From contig CM046295.1 in assembly GCA_025267735.1 (NCBI GenBank), positions 9,013,270-9,077,269 on the forward strand: a DNA stretch of 64,000 bases. The letters run 5' to 3'. The translations under genes and the position numbers were made by a program. This DNA is from Mactra quadrangularis (lineage: Eukaryota; Mollusca; Bivalvia; Venerida; Mactridae). The first letter of the stretch is position 1. Every line of letters starts with the position of its first letter. The notes under the pieces are model-generated. The model was not told where the DNA came from. It saw only the letters and a list, made by a program, of their open reading frames with translations, and made no database searches. Shown in pieces: positions 32,401-45,914 of the stretch.

Positions 32401-35400
32401 GGGTTTCTCGGTACCTGAACCTGGTGGGTTTGGTGTTTAAACACGTTTTTCAGGTGCCCTAGATGGTTAGCAACCTAACTGCAAAAAATCACATTCGCAC
32501 ACCGAGGTGCGCCATAGCAACAGCGCCGCAAAGTGTACCGTGCAATATGGCTGTATAGGGCTTTAGAACAGCAAAAATAGGCGTCGCCCACTGGTGTCGG
32601 GAGGTTTGCACGGGTTTTTTGCTACCTAAATGTAGTTAGTTGCTTGTTTAAACACATTTTCCCGATGCCCTACGTAGTTAGCAACCCATTTGCAAAAAAA
32701 TCATACCTGCGCAGTGAGATGCGCGTGGGCTACAGTGCCCCAAAATCGCGTCGACCTGTAGTGTCGGGAGAATTGCACGGGGTTTCTCGGTACCTGAACC
32801 TGGTGGGTTTGGTGTTTAAACACGTTTTTTAGGTGCCCTAGATGGTTAGCAACCTAACTGCAAAAAATCACATTCGCACACCGAGGTGCGCCATGGCAAC
32901 AGCGCCGCAAAGTTTACCGTGCAATATGGCTGTATAGGGCTTTAGAACAGCAAAAATAGGCGTCGCCCCCTGGTGTCGGGAGGTTTGCACGGGTTTTTTG
33001 CTACCTAAATGTAGTTAGTTGCTTGTTTAAACACATTTTCCCGATGCCCTACGTAGTTAGCAACCCATTTGCAAAAAAATCATACCTGCGCAGTGAGATG
33101 CGCGTGGGCTACAGTGCCCCAAAGTCGCGTCGACCTGTAGTGTCGGGAGAATTGCACGGGGTTTCTCGGTACCTGAACCTGGTGGGTTTGGTGTTTAAAC
33201 ACGTTTTTCAGGTGCCCTAGATGGTTAGCAACCTAACTGCAAAAAATCACATTCGCACACCGAGGTGCGCCATGGCAACAGCGCCGCAAAGTTTACCGTG
33301 CAATATGGCTGTATAGGGCTTTAGAACAGCAAAAATAGGCGTCGCCCCCTGGTGTCGGGAGGTTTGCACGGGTTTTTTGCTACCTAAATGTAGTTAGTTG
33401 CTTGTTTAAACACATTTTCCCGATGCCCTACGTAGTTAGCAACCCATTTGCAAAAAAATCATACCTGCGCAGTGAGATGCGCGTGGGCTACAGTGCCCCA
33501 AAGTCGCGTCGACCTGTAGTGTCGGGAGAATTGCACGGGGTTTCTCGGTACCTGAACCTGGTGGGTTTGGTGTTTAAACACGTTTTTCAGGTGTCCTAGA
33601 TGGTTAGCAACCTAACTGCAAAAAATCACATTCGCACACCGAGGTGCGCCATGGCAACAGCGCCGCAAAGTTTACCGTGCAATATGGCTGTATAGGGCTT
33701 TAGAACAGCAAAAATAGGCGTCGCCCCCTGGTGTCGGGAGGTTTGCACGGGTTTTTTGCTACCTAAATGTAGTTAGTTGCTTGTTTAAACACATTTTCCC
33801 GATGCCCTACGTAGTTAGCAACCCATTTGCAAAAAAATCATACCTGCGCAGTGAGATGCGCGTGGGCTACAGTGCCCCAAAGTCGCGTCGACCTGTAGTG
33901 TCGGGAGAATTGCACGGGGTTTCTCGGTACCTGAACCTGGTGGGTTTGGTGTTTAAACACGTTTTTCAGGTGCCCTAGATGGTTAGCAACCTAACTGCAA
34001 AAAATCACATTCGCACACCGAGGTGCGCCATGGCAACAGCGCCGCAAAGTTTACCGTGCAATATGGCTGTATAGGGCTTTAGAACAGCAAAAATAGGCGT
34101 CGCCCCCTGGTGTCGGGAGGTTTGCACGGGTTTTTTGCTACCTAAATGTAGTTAGTTGCTTGTTTAAACACATTTTCCCGATGCCCTACGTAGTTAGCAA
34201 CCCATTTGCAAAAAAATCATACCAGCGCAGTGAGATGCGCTTGGGCTACAGTGCCCCAAAGTCGCGTCGACCTGTAGTGTCGGGAGAATTGCACGGGGTT
34301 TCTCGGTACCTTAACCTGGTGGGTTTGGTGTTTAAACACGTTTTTCAGGTGCCCTAGATGGTTAGCAACCTAACTGCAAAAAATCACATTCGCACACCGA
34401 GGTGCGCCATGGCAACAGCGCCGCAAAGTTTACCGTGCAATATGGCTGTATAGAGCTTTAGAACAGCAAAAATAGGCGTCGCCCCCTGGTGTCGGGAGGT
34501 TTGCACGGGTTTTTTGCTACCTAAATGTAGTTAGTTGCTTGTTTAAACACATTTTCCCGATGCCCTACGTAGTTAGCAACCCATTTGCAAAAAAATCATA
34601 CCTGCGCAGTGAGATGCGCGTGGTCTACAGTGCCCCAAAGTCGCGTCGACCTGTAGTGTCGGGAGAATTGCACGGGGTTTCTCGGTACCTGAACCTGGTG
34701 GGTTTGGTGTTTAAACACGTTTTTCAGGTGCCCTAGATGGTTAGCAACCTAACTGCAAAAAATCACATTCGCACACCGAGGTGCGCCATGGCAACAGCGC
34801 CGCAAAGTTTACCGTGCAATATGGCTGTATAGGGCTTTAGAACAGCAAAAATAGGCGTCGCCCCCTGGTGTCGGGAGGTTTGCACGGGTTTTTTGCTACC
34901 TAAATGTAGTTAGTTGCTTGTTTAAACACATTTTCCCGATGCCCTACGTAGTTAGCAACCCATTTGCAAAAAAATCATACCTGCGCAGTGAGATGCGCGT
35001 GGGCTACAGTGCCCCAAACTCGCGTCGACCTGTAGTGTCGGGAGAATTGCACGGGGTTTCTCGGTACCTGAACCTGGTGGGTTTGGTGTTTAAACACGTT
35101 TTTCAGGTGCCCTAGATGGTTAGCAACCTAACTGCAAAAAATCACATTCGCACACCGAGGTGCGCCATGGCAACAGCGCCGCAAAGTTTACCGTGCAATA
35201 TGGCTGTATAGGGCTTTAGAACAGCAAAAATAGGCGTCGCCCCCTGGTGTCGGGAGGTTTGCACGGGTTTTTTGCTACCTAAATGTAGTTAGTTGCTTGT
35301 TTAAACACATTTTCCCGATGCCCTACGTAGTTAGCAACCCATTTGCAAAAAAATCATACCTGCGCAGTGAGATGCGCGTGGGCTACAGTGCCCCAAAGTC

Positions 35401-36365
35401 GCGTCGACCTGTAGTGACGGGAGAATTGCACGGGGTTTCTCGGTACCTGAACCTGGTGGGTTTGGTGTTTAAACACGTTTTTCAGGTGCCCTAGATGGTT
35501 AGCAACCTAACTGCAAAAAATCACATTCGCACACCGAGGTGCGCCATGGCAACAGCGCCGCAAAGTTTACCGTGCAATATGGCTGTATAGGGCTTTAGAA
35601 CAGCAAAAATAGGCGTCGCCCCCTGGTGTCGGGAGGTTTGCACGGGTTTTTTGCTACCTAAATGTAGTTAGTTGCTTGTTTAAACACATTTTCCCGATGC
35701 CCTACGTAGTTAGCAACCCATTTGCAAAAAAATCATACCTGCGCAGTGAGATGCGCGTGGGCTACAGTGCCCCAAAGTCGCGTCGACCTGTAGTGTCGGG
35801 AGAATTGGACGGGGTTTCTCGGTACCTTAACCTGGTGGGTTTGGTGTTTAAAAACGTTTTTCAGGTGCCCTAGATGGTTAGCAACCTAACTGCAAAAAAT
35901 CACATTCGCACACCGAGGTGCGCCATGGCAACAGCGCCGCAAAGTTTACCGTGCAATATGGCTGTATAGGGCTTTAGAACAGCAAAAATAGGCGTCGCCC
36001 CCTGGTGTCGGGAGGTTTGCACGGGTTTTTTGCTACCTAAATGTAGTTAGTTGCTTGTTTAAACACATTTTCCCGATGCCCTACGTAGTTAGCAACCCAT
36101 TTGCAAAAAAATCATACCTGCGCAGTGAGATGCGCGTGGGCTACAGTGCCCCAAAGTCGCGTCGACCTGTAGTGTCGGGAGAATTGCACGGGGTTTCTCG
36201 GTACCTGAACCTGGTGGGTTTGGTGTTTAAACACGTTTTTCAGGTGCCGTAGATGGTTAGCAACCTAACTGCAAAAAATCACATTCGCACACCGAGGTGC
36301 GCCATGGCAACAGCGCCGCAAAGTTTACCGTGCAATATGGCTGTATAGGGCTTTAGAACAGCAAA

Positions 36366-36380
36366 AATAGGTTTTCCCGA
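36366..36380 (+). repeat. Satellite unit with a 75-bp internal deletion
   Basis: After AGCAAAAATAGG the sequence jumps to TTTTCCCGATGCCCT, skipping the end of one unit and the start of the next. The spacing between equivalent points of the flanking units (36055 and 36738) is 683 bp, that is two units minus 75 bp. This is the only large deletion I see in the right block. Confidence 0.9.
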
Positions 36381-39300
36381 TGCCCTACGTAGTTAGCAAC
36401 CCATTTGCAAAAAAATCATACCTGCGCAGTGAGATGCGCGTGGGCTACAGTGCCCCAAAGTCGCGTCGACCTGTAGTGTCGGGAGAATTGCACGGGGTTT
36501 CTCGGTACCTGAACCTGGTGGGTTTGGTGTTTAAACACGTTTTTCAGGTGCCCTAGATGGTTAGCAACCTAACTGCAAAAAATCACATTCGCACACCGAG
36601 GTGCGCCATGGCAACAGCGCCGCAAAGTTTACCGTGCAATATGGCTGTATAGGGCTTTAGAACAGCAAAAATAGGCGTCGCCCCCTGGTGTCGGGAGGTT
36701 TGCACGGGTTTTTTGCTACCTAAATGTAGTTAGTTGCTTGTTTAAACACATTTTCCCCGATGCCCTACGTAGTTAGCAACCCATTTGCAAAAAAATCATA
36801 CCTGCGCAGTGAGATGCGCGTGGGCTACAGTGCCCCAAAGTCGCGTCGACCTGTAGTGTCGGGAGAATTGCACGGGGTTTCTCGGTACCTTAACCTGGTG
36901 GGTTTGGTGTTTAAACACGTTTTTCAGGTGCCCCTAGATGGTTAGCAACCTAACTGCAAAAAATCACATTCGCACACCGAGGTGCGCCATGGCAACAGCG
37001 CCGCAAAGTTTACCGTGCAATATGGATGTATAGGGCTTTAGAACAGCAAAAATAGGCGTCGCCCCCTGGTGTCGGGAGGTTTGCACGGGTTTTTTGCTAC
37101 CTAAATGTAGTTAGTTGCTTGTTTTAAACACATTTTCCCGATGCCCTACGTAGTTAGCAACCCATTTGCAAAAAAATCATACCTGCGCAGTGAGATGCGC
37201 GTGGGCTACAGTGCCCCAAAGTCGCGTCGACCTGTAGTGTCGGGAGAATTGCACGGGGTATCTCGGTACCTGAACCTGGTGGGTTTGGTGTTTAAACACG
37301 TTTTTCAGGTGCCCTAGATGGTTAGCAACCTAACTGCAAAAAATCACATTCGCACACCGAGGTGCGCCATGGCAACAGCGCCGCAAAGTTTACCGTGCAA
37401 TATGGCTGTATAGGGCTTTAGAACAGCAAAAATAGGCGTCGCCCCCTGGTGTCGGGAGGTTTGCACGGGTTTTTTTGCTACCTAAATGTAGTTAGTTGCT
37501 TGTTTAAACACATTTTCCCGATGCCCTACGTAGTTAGCAACCCATTTGCAAAAAATCATACCTGCGCAGTGAGATGCGCGTGGGCTACAGTGCCCCAAAG
37601 TCGCGTCGACCTGTAGTGTCGGGAGAATTGCACGGGGTTTCTCGGTACCTGAACCTGGTGGGTTTGGTGTTTAAACACGTTTTTCAGGTGCCCTAGATGG
37701 TTAGCAACCTAACTGCAAAAAATCACATTCGCACACCGAGGTGCGCCATGGCAACAGCGCCGCAAAGTTTACCGTGCAATATGGATGTATAGGGCTTTAG
37801 AACAGCAAAAATAGGCGTCGCCCCCTGGTGTCGGGAGGTTTGCACGGGTTTTTTGCTACCTAAATGTAGTTAGTTGCTTGTTTAAACACATTTTCCCGAT
37901 GCCCTACGTAGTTAGCAACCCATTTGCAAAAAAATCATACCTGCGCAGTGAGATGCGCGTGGGCTACAGTGCCCCAAAGTCGCGTCGACCTGTAGTGTCG
38001 GGAGAATTGCACGGGGTATCTCGGTACCTGAACCTGGTGGGTTTGGTGTTTTAAACACGTTTTTCAGGTGCCCTAGATGGTTAGCAACCTAACTGCAAAA
38101 AATCACATTCGCACACCGAGGTGCGCCATGGCAACAGCGCCGCAAAGTTTACCGTGCAATATGGCTGTATAGGGCTTTAGAACAGCAAAAATAGGCGTCG
38201 CCCCCTGGTGTCGGGAGGTTTGCACGGGTTTTTTGCTACCTAAATGTAGTTAGTTGCTTGTTTAAACACATTTTCCCGATTGCCCTACGTAGTTAGCAAC
38301 CCATTTGCAAAAAAATCATACCTGCGCAGTGAGATGCGCGTGGGCTACAGTGCCCCAAAGTCGCGTCGACCTGTAGTGTCGGGAGAATTGCACGGGGTAT
38401 CTCGGTACCTGAACCTGGTGGGTTTGGTGTTTAAACACGTTTTTCAGGTGCCCTAGATGGTTAGCAACCTAACTGCAAAAAATCACATTCGCACACCGAG
38501 GTGCGCCATGGCAACAGCGCCGCAAAGTTTACCGTGCAATATGGCTGTATAGGGCTTTAGAACAGCAAAAATAGGCGTCGCCCCCTGGTGTCGGGAGGTT
38601 TGCACGGGTTTTTTGCTACCTAAATGTAGTTAGTTGCTTGTTTAAAACACATTTTCCCGATGCCCTACGTAGTTAGCAACCCATTTGCAAAAAATCATAC
38701 CTGCGCAGTGAGATGCGCGTGGGCTACAGTGCCCCAAAGTCGCGTCGACCTGTAGTGTCGGGAGAATTGCACGGGGTTTCTCGGTACCTTAACCTGGTGG
38801 GTTTGGTGTTTAAACACGTTTTTCAGGTGCCCTAGATGGTTAGCAACCTAACTGCAAAAAATCACATTCGCACACCGAGGTGCGCCATGGCAACAGCGCC
38901 GCAAATTTACCGTGCAATATGGCTGTATAGGGCTTTAGAACAGCAAAAATAGGCGTCGCCCCCTGGTGTCGGGAGGTTTGCACGGGTTTTTTGCTACCTA
39001 AATGTAGTTAGTTGCTTGTTTAAACACATTTTCCCGATGCCCTACGTAGTTAGCAACCCATTTGCAAAAAAATCATACCTGCGCAGTGAGATGCGCGTGG
39101 GCTACAGTGCCCCAAAGTCGCGTCGACCTGTAGTGTCGGGAGAATTGCACGGGGTTTCTCGGTACCTTAACCTGGTGGGTTTGGTGTTTAAACACGTTTT
39201 TCAGGTGCCCTAGATGGTTAGCAACCTAACTGCAAAAAATCACATTCGCACACCGAGGTGCGCTATGGCAACAGCGCCGCAAAGTTTACCGTGCAATATG

Positions 39301-42300
39301 GCTGTATAGGGCTTTAGAACAGCAAAAATAGGCGTCGCCCCCTGGTGTCGGGAGGTTTGCACGGGTTATTTTGCTACCTAAATGTAGTTAGTTGCTTGTT
39401 TAAACACATTTTCCCGATGCCCTACGTAGTTAGCAACCCATTTGCAAAAAAATCATACCTGCGCAGTGAGATGCGCGTGGGCTACAGTGCCCCAAACTCG
39501 CGTCGACCTGTAGTGTCGGGAGAATTGCACGGGGTTTCTCGGTACCTGAACCTGGTGGGTTTGGTGTTTAAACACGTTTTTCAGGTGCCCTAGATGGTTA
39601 GCAACCTAACTGCAAAAAATCACATTCGCACACCGAGGTGCGCCATGGCAACAGCGCCGCAAAGTTTACCGTGCAATATGGCTGTATAGGGCTTTAGAAC
39701 AGCAAAAATAGGCCGTCGCCCCCTGGTTGTCGGGAGGTTTGCACGGGTTTTTTGCTACCTAAATGTAGTTAGTTGCTTGTTTAAACACATTTTTCCCGAT
39801 GCCCTACGTAGTTAGCAACCCATTTGCAAAAAAATCATACCTGCGCAGTGAGATGCGCGTGGGCTACAGTGCCCCAAAGTCGCGTCGACCTGTAGTGTCG
39901 GGAGAATTGCACGGGGTTTCTCGGTACCTGAACCTGGTGGGTTTGGTGTTTAAACACGTTTTTCAGGTGCCCTAGATGGTTAGCAACCTAACTGCAAAAA
40001 AATCACATTCGCACACCGAGGTGCGCCATGGCAACAGCGCCGCAAAGTTTACCGTGCAATATGGATGTATAGGGCTTTAGAACAGCAAAAATAGGCGTCG
40101 CCCCCTGGTTGTCGGGAGGTTTGCACGGGTTTTTTGCTACCTAAATGTAGTTAGTTGCTTGTTTAAACACATTTTCCCGATGCCCTACGTAGTTAGCAAC
40201 CCATTTGCAAAAAAATCATACCTGCGCAGTGAGATGCGCGTGGGCTACAGTGCCCCAAAGTCGCGTCGACCTGTAGTGTCGGGAGAATTGCACGGGGTAT
40301 CTCGGTACCTGAACCTGGTGGGTTTGGTGTTTAAACACGTTTTTCAGGTGCCCTAGATGGTTAGCAACCTAACTGCAAAAAATCACATTCGCACACCGAG
40401 GTGCGCCATGGCAACAGCGCCGCAAAGTTTACCGTGCAATATGGCTGTATAGGGCTTTAGAACAGCAAAAATAGGCGTCGCCCCCTGGTGTCGGGAGGTT
40501 TGCACGGGTTTTTTGCTACCTAAATGTAGTTAGTTGCTTGTTTAAACACATTTTCCCGATGCCCTACGTAGTTAGCAACCCATTTGCAAAAAATCATACC
40601 TGCGCAGTGAGATGCGCGTGGGCTACAGTGCCCCAAAGTCGCGTCGACCTGTAGTGTCGGGAGAATTGCACGGGGTTTCTCGGTACCTTAACCTGGTGGG
40701 TTTGGTGTTTAAACACGTTTTTCAGGTGCCCTAGATGGTTAGCAACCTAACTGCAAAAAATCACATTCGCACACCGAGGTGCGCCATGGCAACAGCGCCG
40801 CAAAGTTTACCGTGCAATATGGCTGTATAGGGCTTTAGAACAGCAAAAATAGGCGTCGCCCCTGGTGTCGGGAGGTTTGCACGGGTTTTTTTTGCTACCT
40901 AAATGTAGTTAGTTGCTTGTTTAAACACATTTTCCCGATGCCCTACGTAGTTAGCAACCCATTTGCAAAAAAAATCATACCTGCGCAGTGAGATGCGCGT
41001 GGGCTACAGTGCCCCAAAGTCGCGTCGACCTGTAGTGTCGGGAGAATTGCACGGGGTTTCTCGGTACCTTAACCTGGTGGGTTTGGTGTTTAAACACGTT
41101 TTTCAGGTGCCCTAGATGGTTAGCAACCTAACTGCAAAAAATCACATTCGCACACCGAGGTGCGCTATGGCAACAGCGCCGCAAAGTTTACCGTGCAATA
41201 TGGCTGTATAGGGCTTTAGAACAGCAAAAATAGGCGTCGCCCCCTGGTGTCGGGAGGTTTGCACGGGTTTTTTGCTACCTAAATGTAGTTAGTTGCTTGT
41301 TTAAACACATTTTCCCGATGCCCTACGTAGTTAGCAACCCATTTGCAAAAAAATCATACCTGCGCAGTGAGATGCGCGTGGGCTACAGTGCCCCAAAGTC
41401 GCGTCGACCTGTAGTGTCGGGAGAATTGCACGGGGTTTCTCGGTACCTGAACCTGGTGGGTTTGGTGTTTAAACACGTTTTTCAGGTGCCCTAGATGGTT
41501 AGCAACCTAACTGCAAAAAATCACATTCGCACACCGAGGTGCGCCATGGCAACAGCGCCGCAAAGTTTACCGTGCAATATGGCTGTATAGGGCTTTAGAA
41601 CAGCAAAAATAGGCGTCGCCCCCTGGTGTCGGGAGGTTTGCACGGGTTTTTTGCTACCTAAATGTAGTTAGTTGCTTGTTTAAACACATTTTCCCGATGC
41701 CCTACGTAGTTAGCAACCCATTTGCAAAAAAATCATACCTGCGCAGTGAGATGCGCGTGGGCTACAGTGCCCCAAAGTCGCGTCGACCTGTAGTGTCGGG
41801 AGAATTGCACGGGGTTTCTCGGTACCTGAACCTGGTGGGTTTGGTGTTTAAACACGTTTTTCAGGTGCCCTAGATGGTTAGCAACCTAACTGCAAAAAAT
41901 CACATTCGCACACCGAGGTGCGCCATGGCAACAGCGCCGCAAAGTTTACCGTGCAATATGGCTGTATAGGGCTTTAGAACAGCAAAAATAGGCGTCGCCC
42001 CCTGGTGTCGGGAGGTTTGCACGGGTTTTTTTTGCTACCTAAATGTAGTTAGTTGCTTGTTTTAAACACATTTTCCCGATGCCCTACGTAGTTAGCAACC
42101 CATTTGCAAAAAAATCATACCTGCGCAGTGAGATGCGCGTGGGCTACAGTGCCCCAAAGTCGCGTCGACCTGTAGTGTCGGGAGAATTGCACGGGGTTTC
42201 TCGGTACCTGAACCTGGTGGGTTTGGTGTTTTAAACACGTTTTTCAGGTGCCCTAGATGGTTAGCAACCTAACTGCAAAAAATCACATTCGCACACCGAG

Positions 42301-45300
42301 GTGCGCCATGGCAACAGCGCCGCAAAGTTTACCGTGCAATATGGCTGTATAGGGCTTTAGAACAGCAAAAATAGGCGTCGCCCCCTGGTGTCGGGAGGTT
42401 TGCACGGGTTTTTTTGCTACCTAAATGTAGTTAGTTGCTTGTTTAAACACATTTTCCCGATGCCCTACGTAGTTAGCAACCCATTTGCAAAAAAATCATA
42501 CCTGCGCAGTGAGATGCGCGTGGGCTACAGTGCCCCAAAGTCGCGTCGACCTGTAGTGTCGGGAGAATTGCACGGGGTTTCTCGGTACCTGAACCTGGTG
42601 GGTTTGGTGTTTAAACACGTTTTTCAGGTGCCCTAGATGGTTAGCAACCTAACTGCAAAAAATCACATTCGCACACCGAGGTGCGCCATGGCAACAGCGC
42701 CGCAAAGTTTACCGTGCAATATGGCTGTATAGGGCTTTAGAACAGCAAAAATAGGCGTCGCCCCCTGGTGTCGGGAGGTTTGCACGGGTTCTTTGCTACC
42801 TAAATGTAGTTAGTTGCTTGTTTAAACACATTTTCCCGATGCCCTACGTAGTTAGCAACCCATTTGCAAAAAAATCATACCTGCGCAGTGAGATGCGCGT
42901 GGGCTACAGTGCCCCAAAATCGCGTCGACCTGTAGTGTCGGGAGAATTGCACGGGGTTTCTCGGTACCTGAACCTGGTGGGTTTGGTGTTTAAACACGTT
43001 TTTCAGGTGCCCTAGATGGTTAGCAACCTAACTGCAAAAAATCACATTCGCACACCGAGGTGCGCCATGGCAACAGCGCCGCAAAGTTTACCGTGCAATA
43101 TGGCTGTATAGGGCTTTAGAACAGCAAAAATAGGCGTCGCCCCCTGGTGTCGGGAGGTTTGCACGGGTTTTTTTGCTACCTAAATGTAGTTAGTTGCTTG
43201 TTTAAAACACATTTTCCCGATGCCCTACGTAGTTAGCAACCCATTTGCAAAAAAATCATACCTGCGCAGTGAGATGCGCGTGGGCTACAGTGCCCCAAAG
43301 TCGCGTCGACCTGTAGTGTCGGGAGAATTGCACGGGGTTTCTCGGTACCTGAACCTGGTGGGTTTGGTGTTTAAACACGTTTTTCAGGTGCCCTAGATGG
43401 TTAGCAACCTAACTGCAAAAAATCACATTCGCACACCGAGGTGCGCCATGGCAACAGCGCCGCAAAGTTTACCGTGCAATATGGCTGTATAGGGCTTTAG
43501 AACAGCAAAAATAGGCGTCGCCCCCTGGTGTCGGGAGGTTTGCACGGGTTTTTTTGCTACCTAAATGTAGTTAGTTGCTTGTTTTAAACACATTTTCCCG
43601 ATGCCCTACGTAGTTAGCAACCCATTTGCAAAAAAATCATACCTGCGCAGTGAGATGCGCGTGGGCTACAGTGCCCCAAAGTCGCGTCGACCTGTAGTGT
43701 CGGGAGAATTGCACGGGGTTTCTCGGTACCTGAACCTGGTGGGTTTGGTGTTTTAAACACGTTTTTCAGGTGCCCTAGATGGTTAGCAACCTAACTGCAA
43801 AAAATCACATTCGCACACCGAGGTGCGCCATGGCAACAGCGCCGCAAAGTTTACCGTGCAATATGGCTGTATAGGGCTTTAGAACAGCAAAAATAGGCGT
43901 CGCCCCCTGGTGTCGGGAGGTTTGCACGGGTTGTTTGCTACCTAAATGTAGTTAGTTGCTTGTTTAAACACATTTTCCCGATGCCCTACGTAGTTAGCAA
44001 CCCATTTGCAAAAAAAATCATACCTGCGCAGTGAGATGCGCGTGGGCTACAGTGCCCCAAAGTCGCGTCGACCTGTAGTGTCGGGAGAATTGCACGGGGT
44101 TTCTCGGTACCTGAACCTGGTGGGTTTGGTGTTTAAACACGTTTTTCAGGTGCCCTAGATGGTTAGCAACCTAACTGCAAAAAATCACATTCGCACACCG
44201 AGGTGCGCCATGGCAACAGCGCCGCAAAGTTTACCGTGCAATATGGCTGTATAGGGCTTTAGAACAGCAAAAATAGGCGTCGCCCCCTGGTGTCGGGAGG
44301 TTTGCACGGGTTTTTTGCTACCTAAATGTAGTTAGTTGCTTGTTTAAACACATTTTCCCGATGCCCTACGTAGTTAGCAACCCATTTGCAAAAAAAATCA
44401 TACCTGCGCAGTGAGATGCGCGTGGGCTACAGTGCCCCAAAGTCGCGTTCGACCTGTAGTGTCGGGAGAATTGCACGGGGTTTCTCGGTACCTGAACCTG
44501 GTGGGTTTGGTGTTTAAACACGTTTTTTCAGGTGCCCTAGATGGTTAGCAACCTAACTGCAAAAAAATCACATTCGCACACCGAGGTGCGCCATGGCAAC
44601 AGCCGCCGCAAAGTTTACCGTGCAATATGGCTGTATAGGGCTTTTAGAACAGCAAAAAATAGGCGTCGCCCCCTGGTGTCGGGAGGTTTGCACGGGTTTT
44701 TTGCTACCTAAATGTAGTTAGTTGCTTGTTTAAACACATTTTCCCGATGCACTACGTAGTTAGCAACCCATTTGCAAAAAAATCATACCTGCGCAGTGAG
44801 ATGCGCGTGGGCTACAGTGCCCAAAAGTCGCGTCGACCTGTAGTGTCGGGAGAATTGCACGGGGTTTCTCGGTACCTGAACCTGGTGGGTTTGGTGTTTA
44901 AACACGTTTTTCAGGTGCCCTAGATGGTTAGCAACCTAACTGCAAAAAATCACATTCGCACACCGAGGTGCGCCATGGCAACAGCGCCGCAAAGTTTACC
45001 GTGCAATATGGCTGTATAGGGCTTTAGAACAGCAAAAATAGGCGTCGCCCCCTGGTGTCGGGAGGTTTGCACGGGTTTTTTGCTACCTAAATGTAGTTAG
45101 TTGCTTGTTTAAAACACATTTTCCCGATGCCCTACGTAGTTAGCAACCCATTTGCAAAAAAATCATACCTGCGCAGTGAGATGCGCGTGGGCTACAGTGC
45201 CCCAAAGTCGCGTCGACCTGTAGTGTCGGGAGAATTGCACGGGGTTTTCTCGGTACCTGAACCTGGTGGGTTTGGTGTTTAAACACGTTTTTCAGGTGCC

Positions 45301-45534
45301 CTAGATGGTTAGCAACCTAACTGCAAAAAATCACATTCGCACACCGAGGTGCGCCATGGCAACAGCGCCGCAAAGTTTACCGTGCAATATGGCTGTATAG
45401 GGCTTTAGAACAGCAAAAATAGGCGTCGCCCCCTGGTGTCGGGAGGTTTGCACGGGTTTTTTTTGCTACCTAAATGTAGTTAGTTGCTTGTTTAAACACA
45501 TTTTCCCGATGCCCTACGTAGTTAGCAACCCATT

Positions 45535-45610
45535 TGCAAAAAAAATTTAGCAACCCATTTGCAAAAAAATCATACCTGCGCAGTGAGATGCGCGTGGCCC
45601 CAAATCGCGT
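45535..45610 (+). repeat. Rearranged outermost satellite unit at the right edge
   Basis: In the last unit TTAGCAACCCATTTGCAAAA is repeated directly, and GGGCTACAGTGCCCC is shortened to GGCCCC. The same unit carries left-type bases (GTTGAAACACG, CACACTCGCACACC, ATAGTTAGCAACC), so it belongs with the edge of the left array rather than with its neighbours. Confidence 0.88.
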
Positions 45611-45914
45611 CGACCTGTAGTGTCGGGAGAATTGCACGGGGTTTCTCGGTACCTGAACCTGGTGGGTTTGGTGTTGAAACACGTTTTTCAGTTGCCCTAG
45701 ATAGTTAGCAACCTAACTGCAAAAAATCACACTCGCACACCGAGGTGCGCCATGGCAACAGCGCCACAAAGTTTACCGTGCAATATGGCTGTATAGGGCT
45801 TTAGAACAGCAAAAATAGGCGTCGCCCCCTGGTGTCGGGAGGTTTGCACGGGTTTTTTGCTACCTAAATGAGAAAAGTGTTTTGGTACTGCTAACATTCA
45901 TACTTTACTTTTCT

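Larger units (their letters stand above)
19274..45870 (+). repeat. 379-bp satellite array, right block (about 70 units)
   Basis: An uninterrupted tandem array of 379-bp units, much GC- and CpG-richer than the flanks (about 22 CpG per unit by my count). Each unit contains the palindromes GTTTAAAC (twice), TACGTA, GTCGAC, GGTACC and CCATGG. Right-type bases are GTTTAAACACG and CACATTCGCACACC. Most units differ from the consensus by zero to a few bases. Homopolymer length changes become frequent from about 36 kb to 45.5 kb. Non-coding. Confidence 0.97.

Noticed and set aside
14842..45682. A 65-codon open frame repeated in nearly every satellite unit (…NPFAKKSYLRSEMRV…)
   Set aside because: It begins with TTG rather than ATG, ends at the same place only because the units are near-identical, lies in both array orientations and has no protein-like conservation beyond DNA homogeneity. 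It is a by-product of the satellite.
19274..45870. CRISPR, rRNA, 5S/snRNA or histone-type gene array
   Set aside because: There are no short repeats with unique spacers, and I recognise no rRNA, A/C-box or histone coding sequence in the 379-bp unit. The unit is a non-coding satellite dimer.
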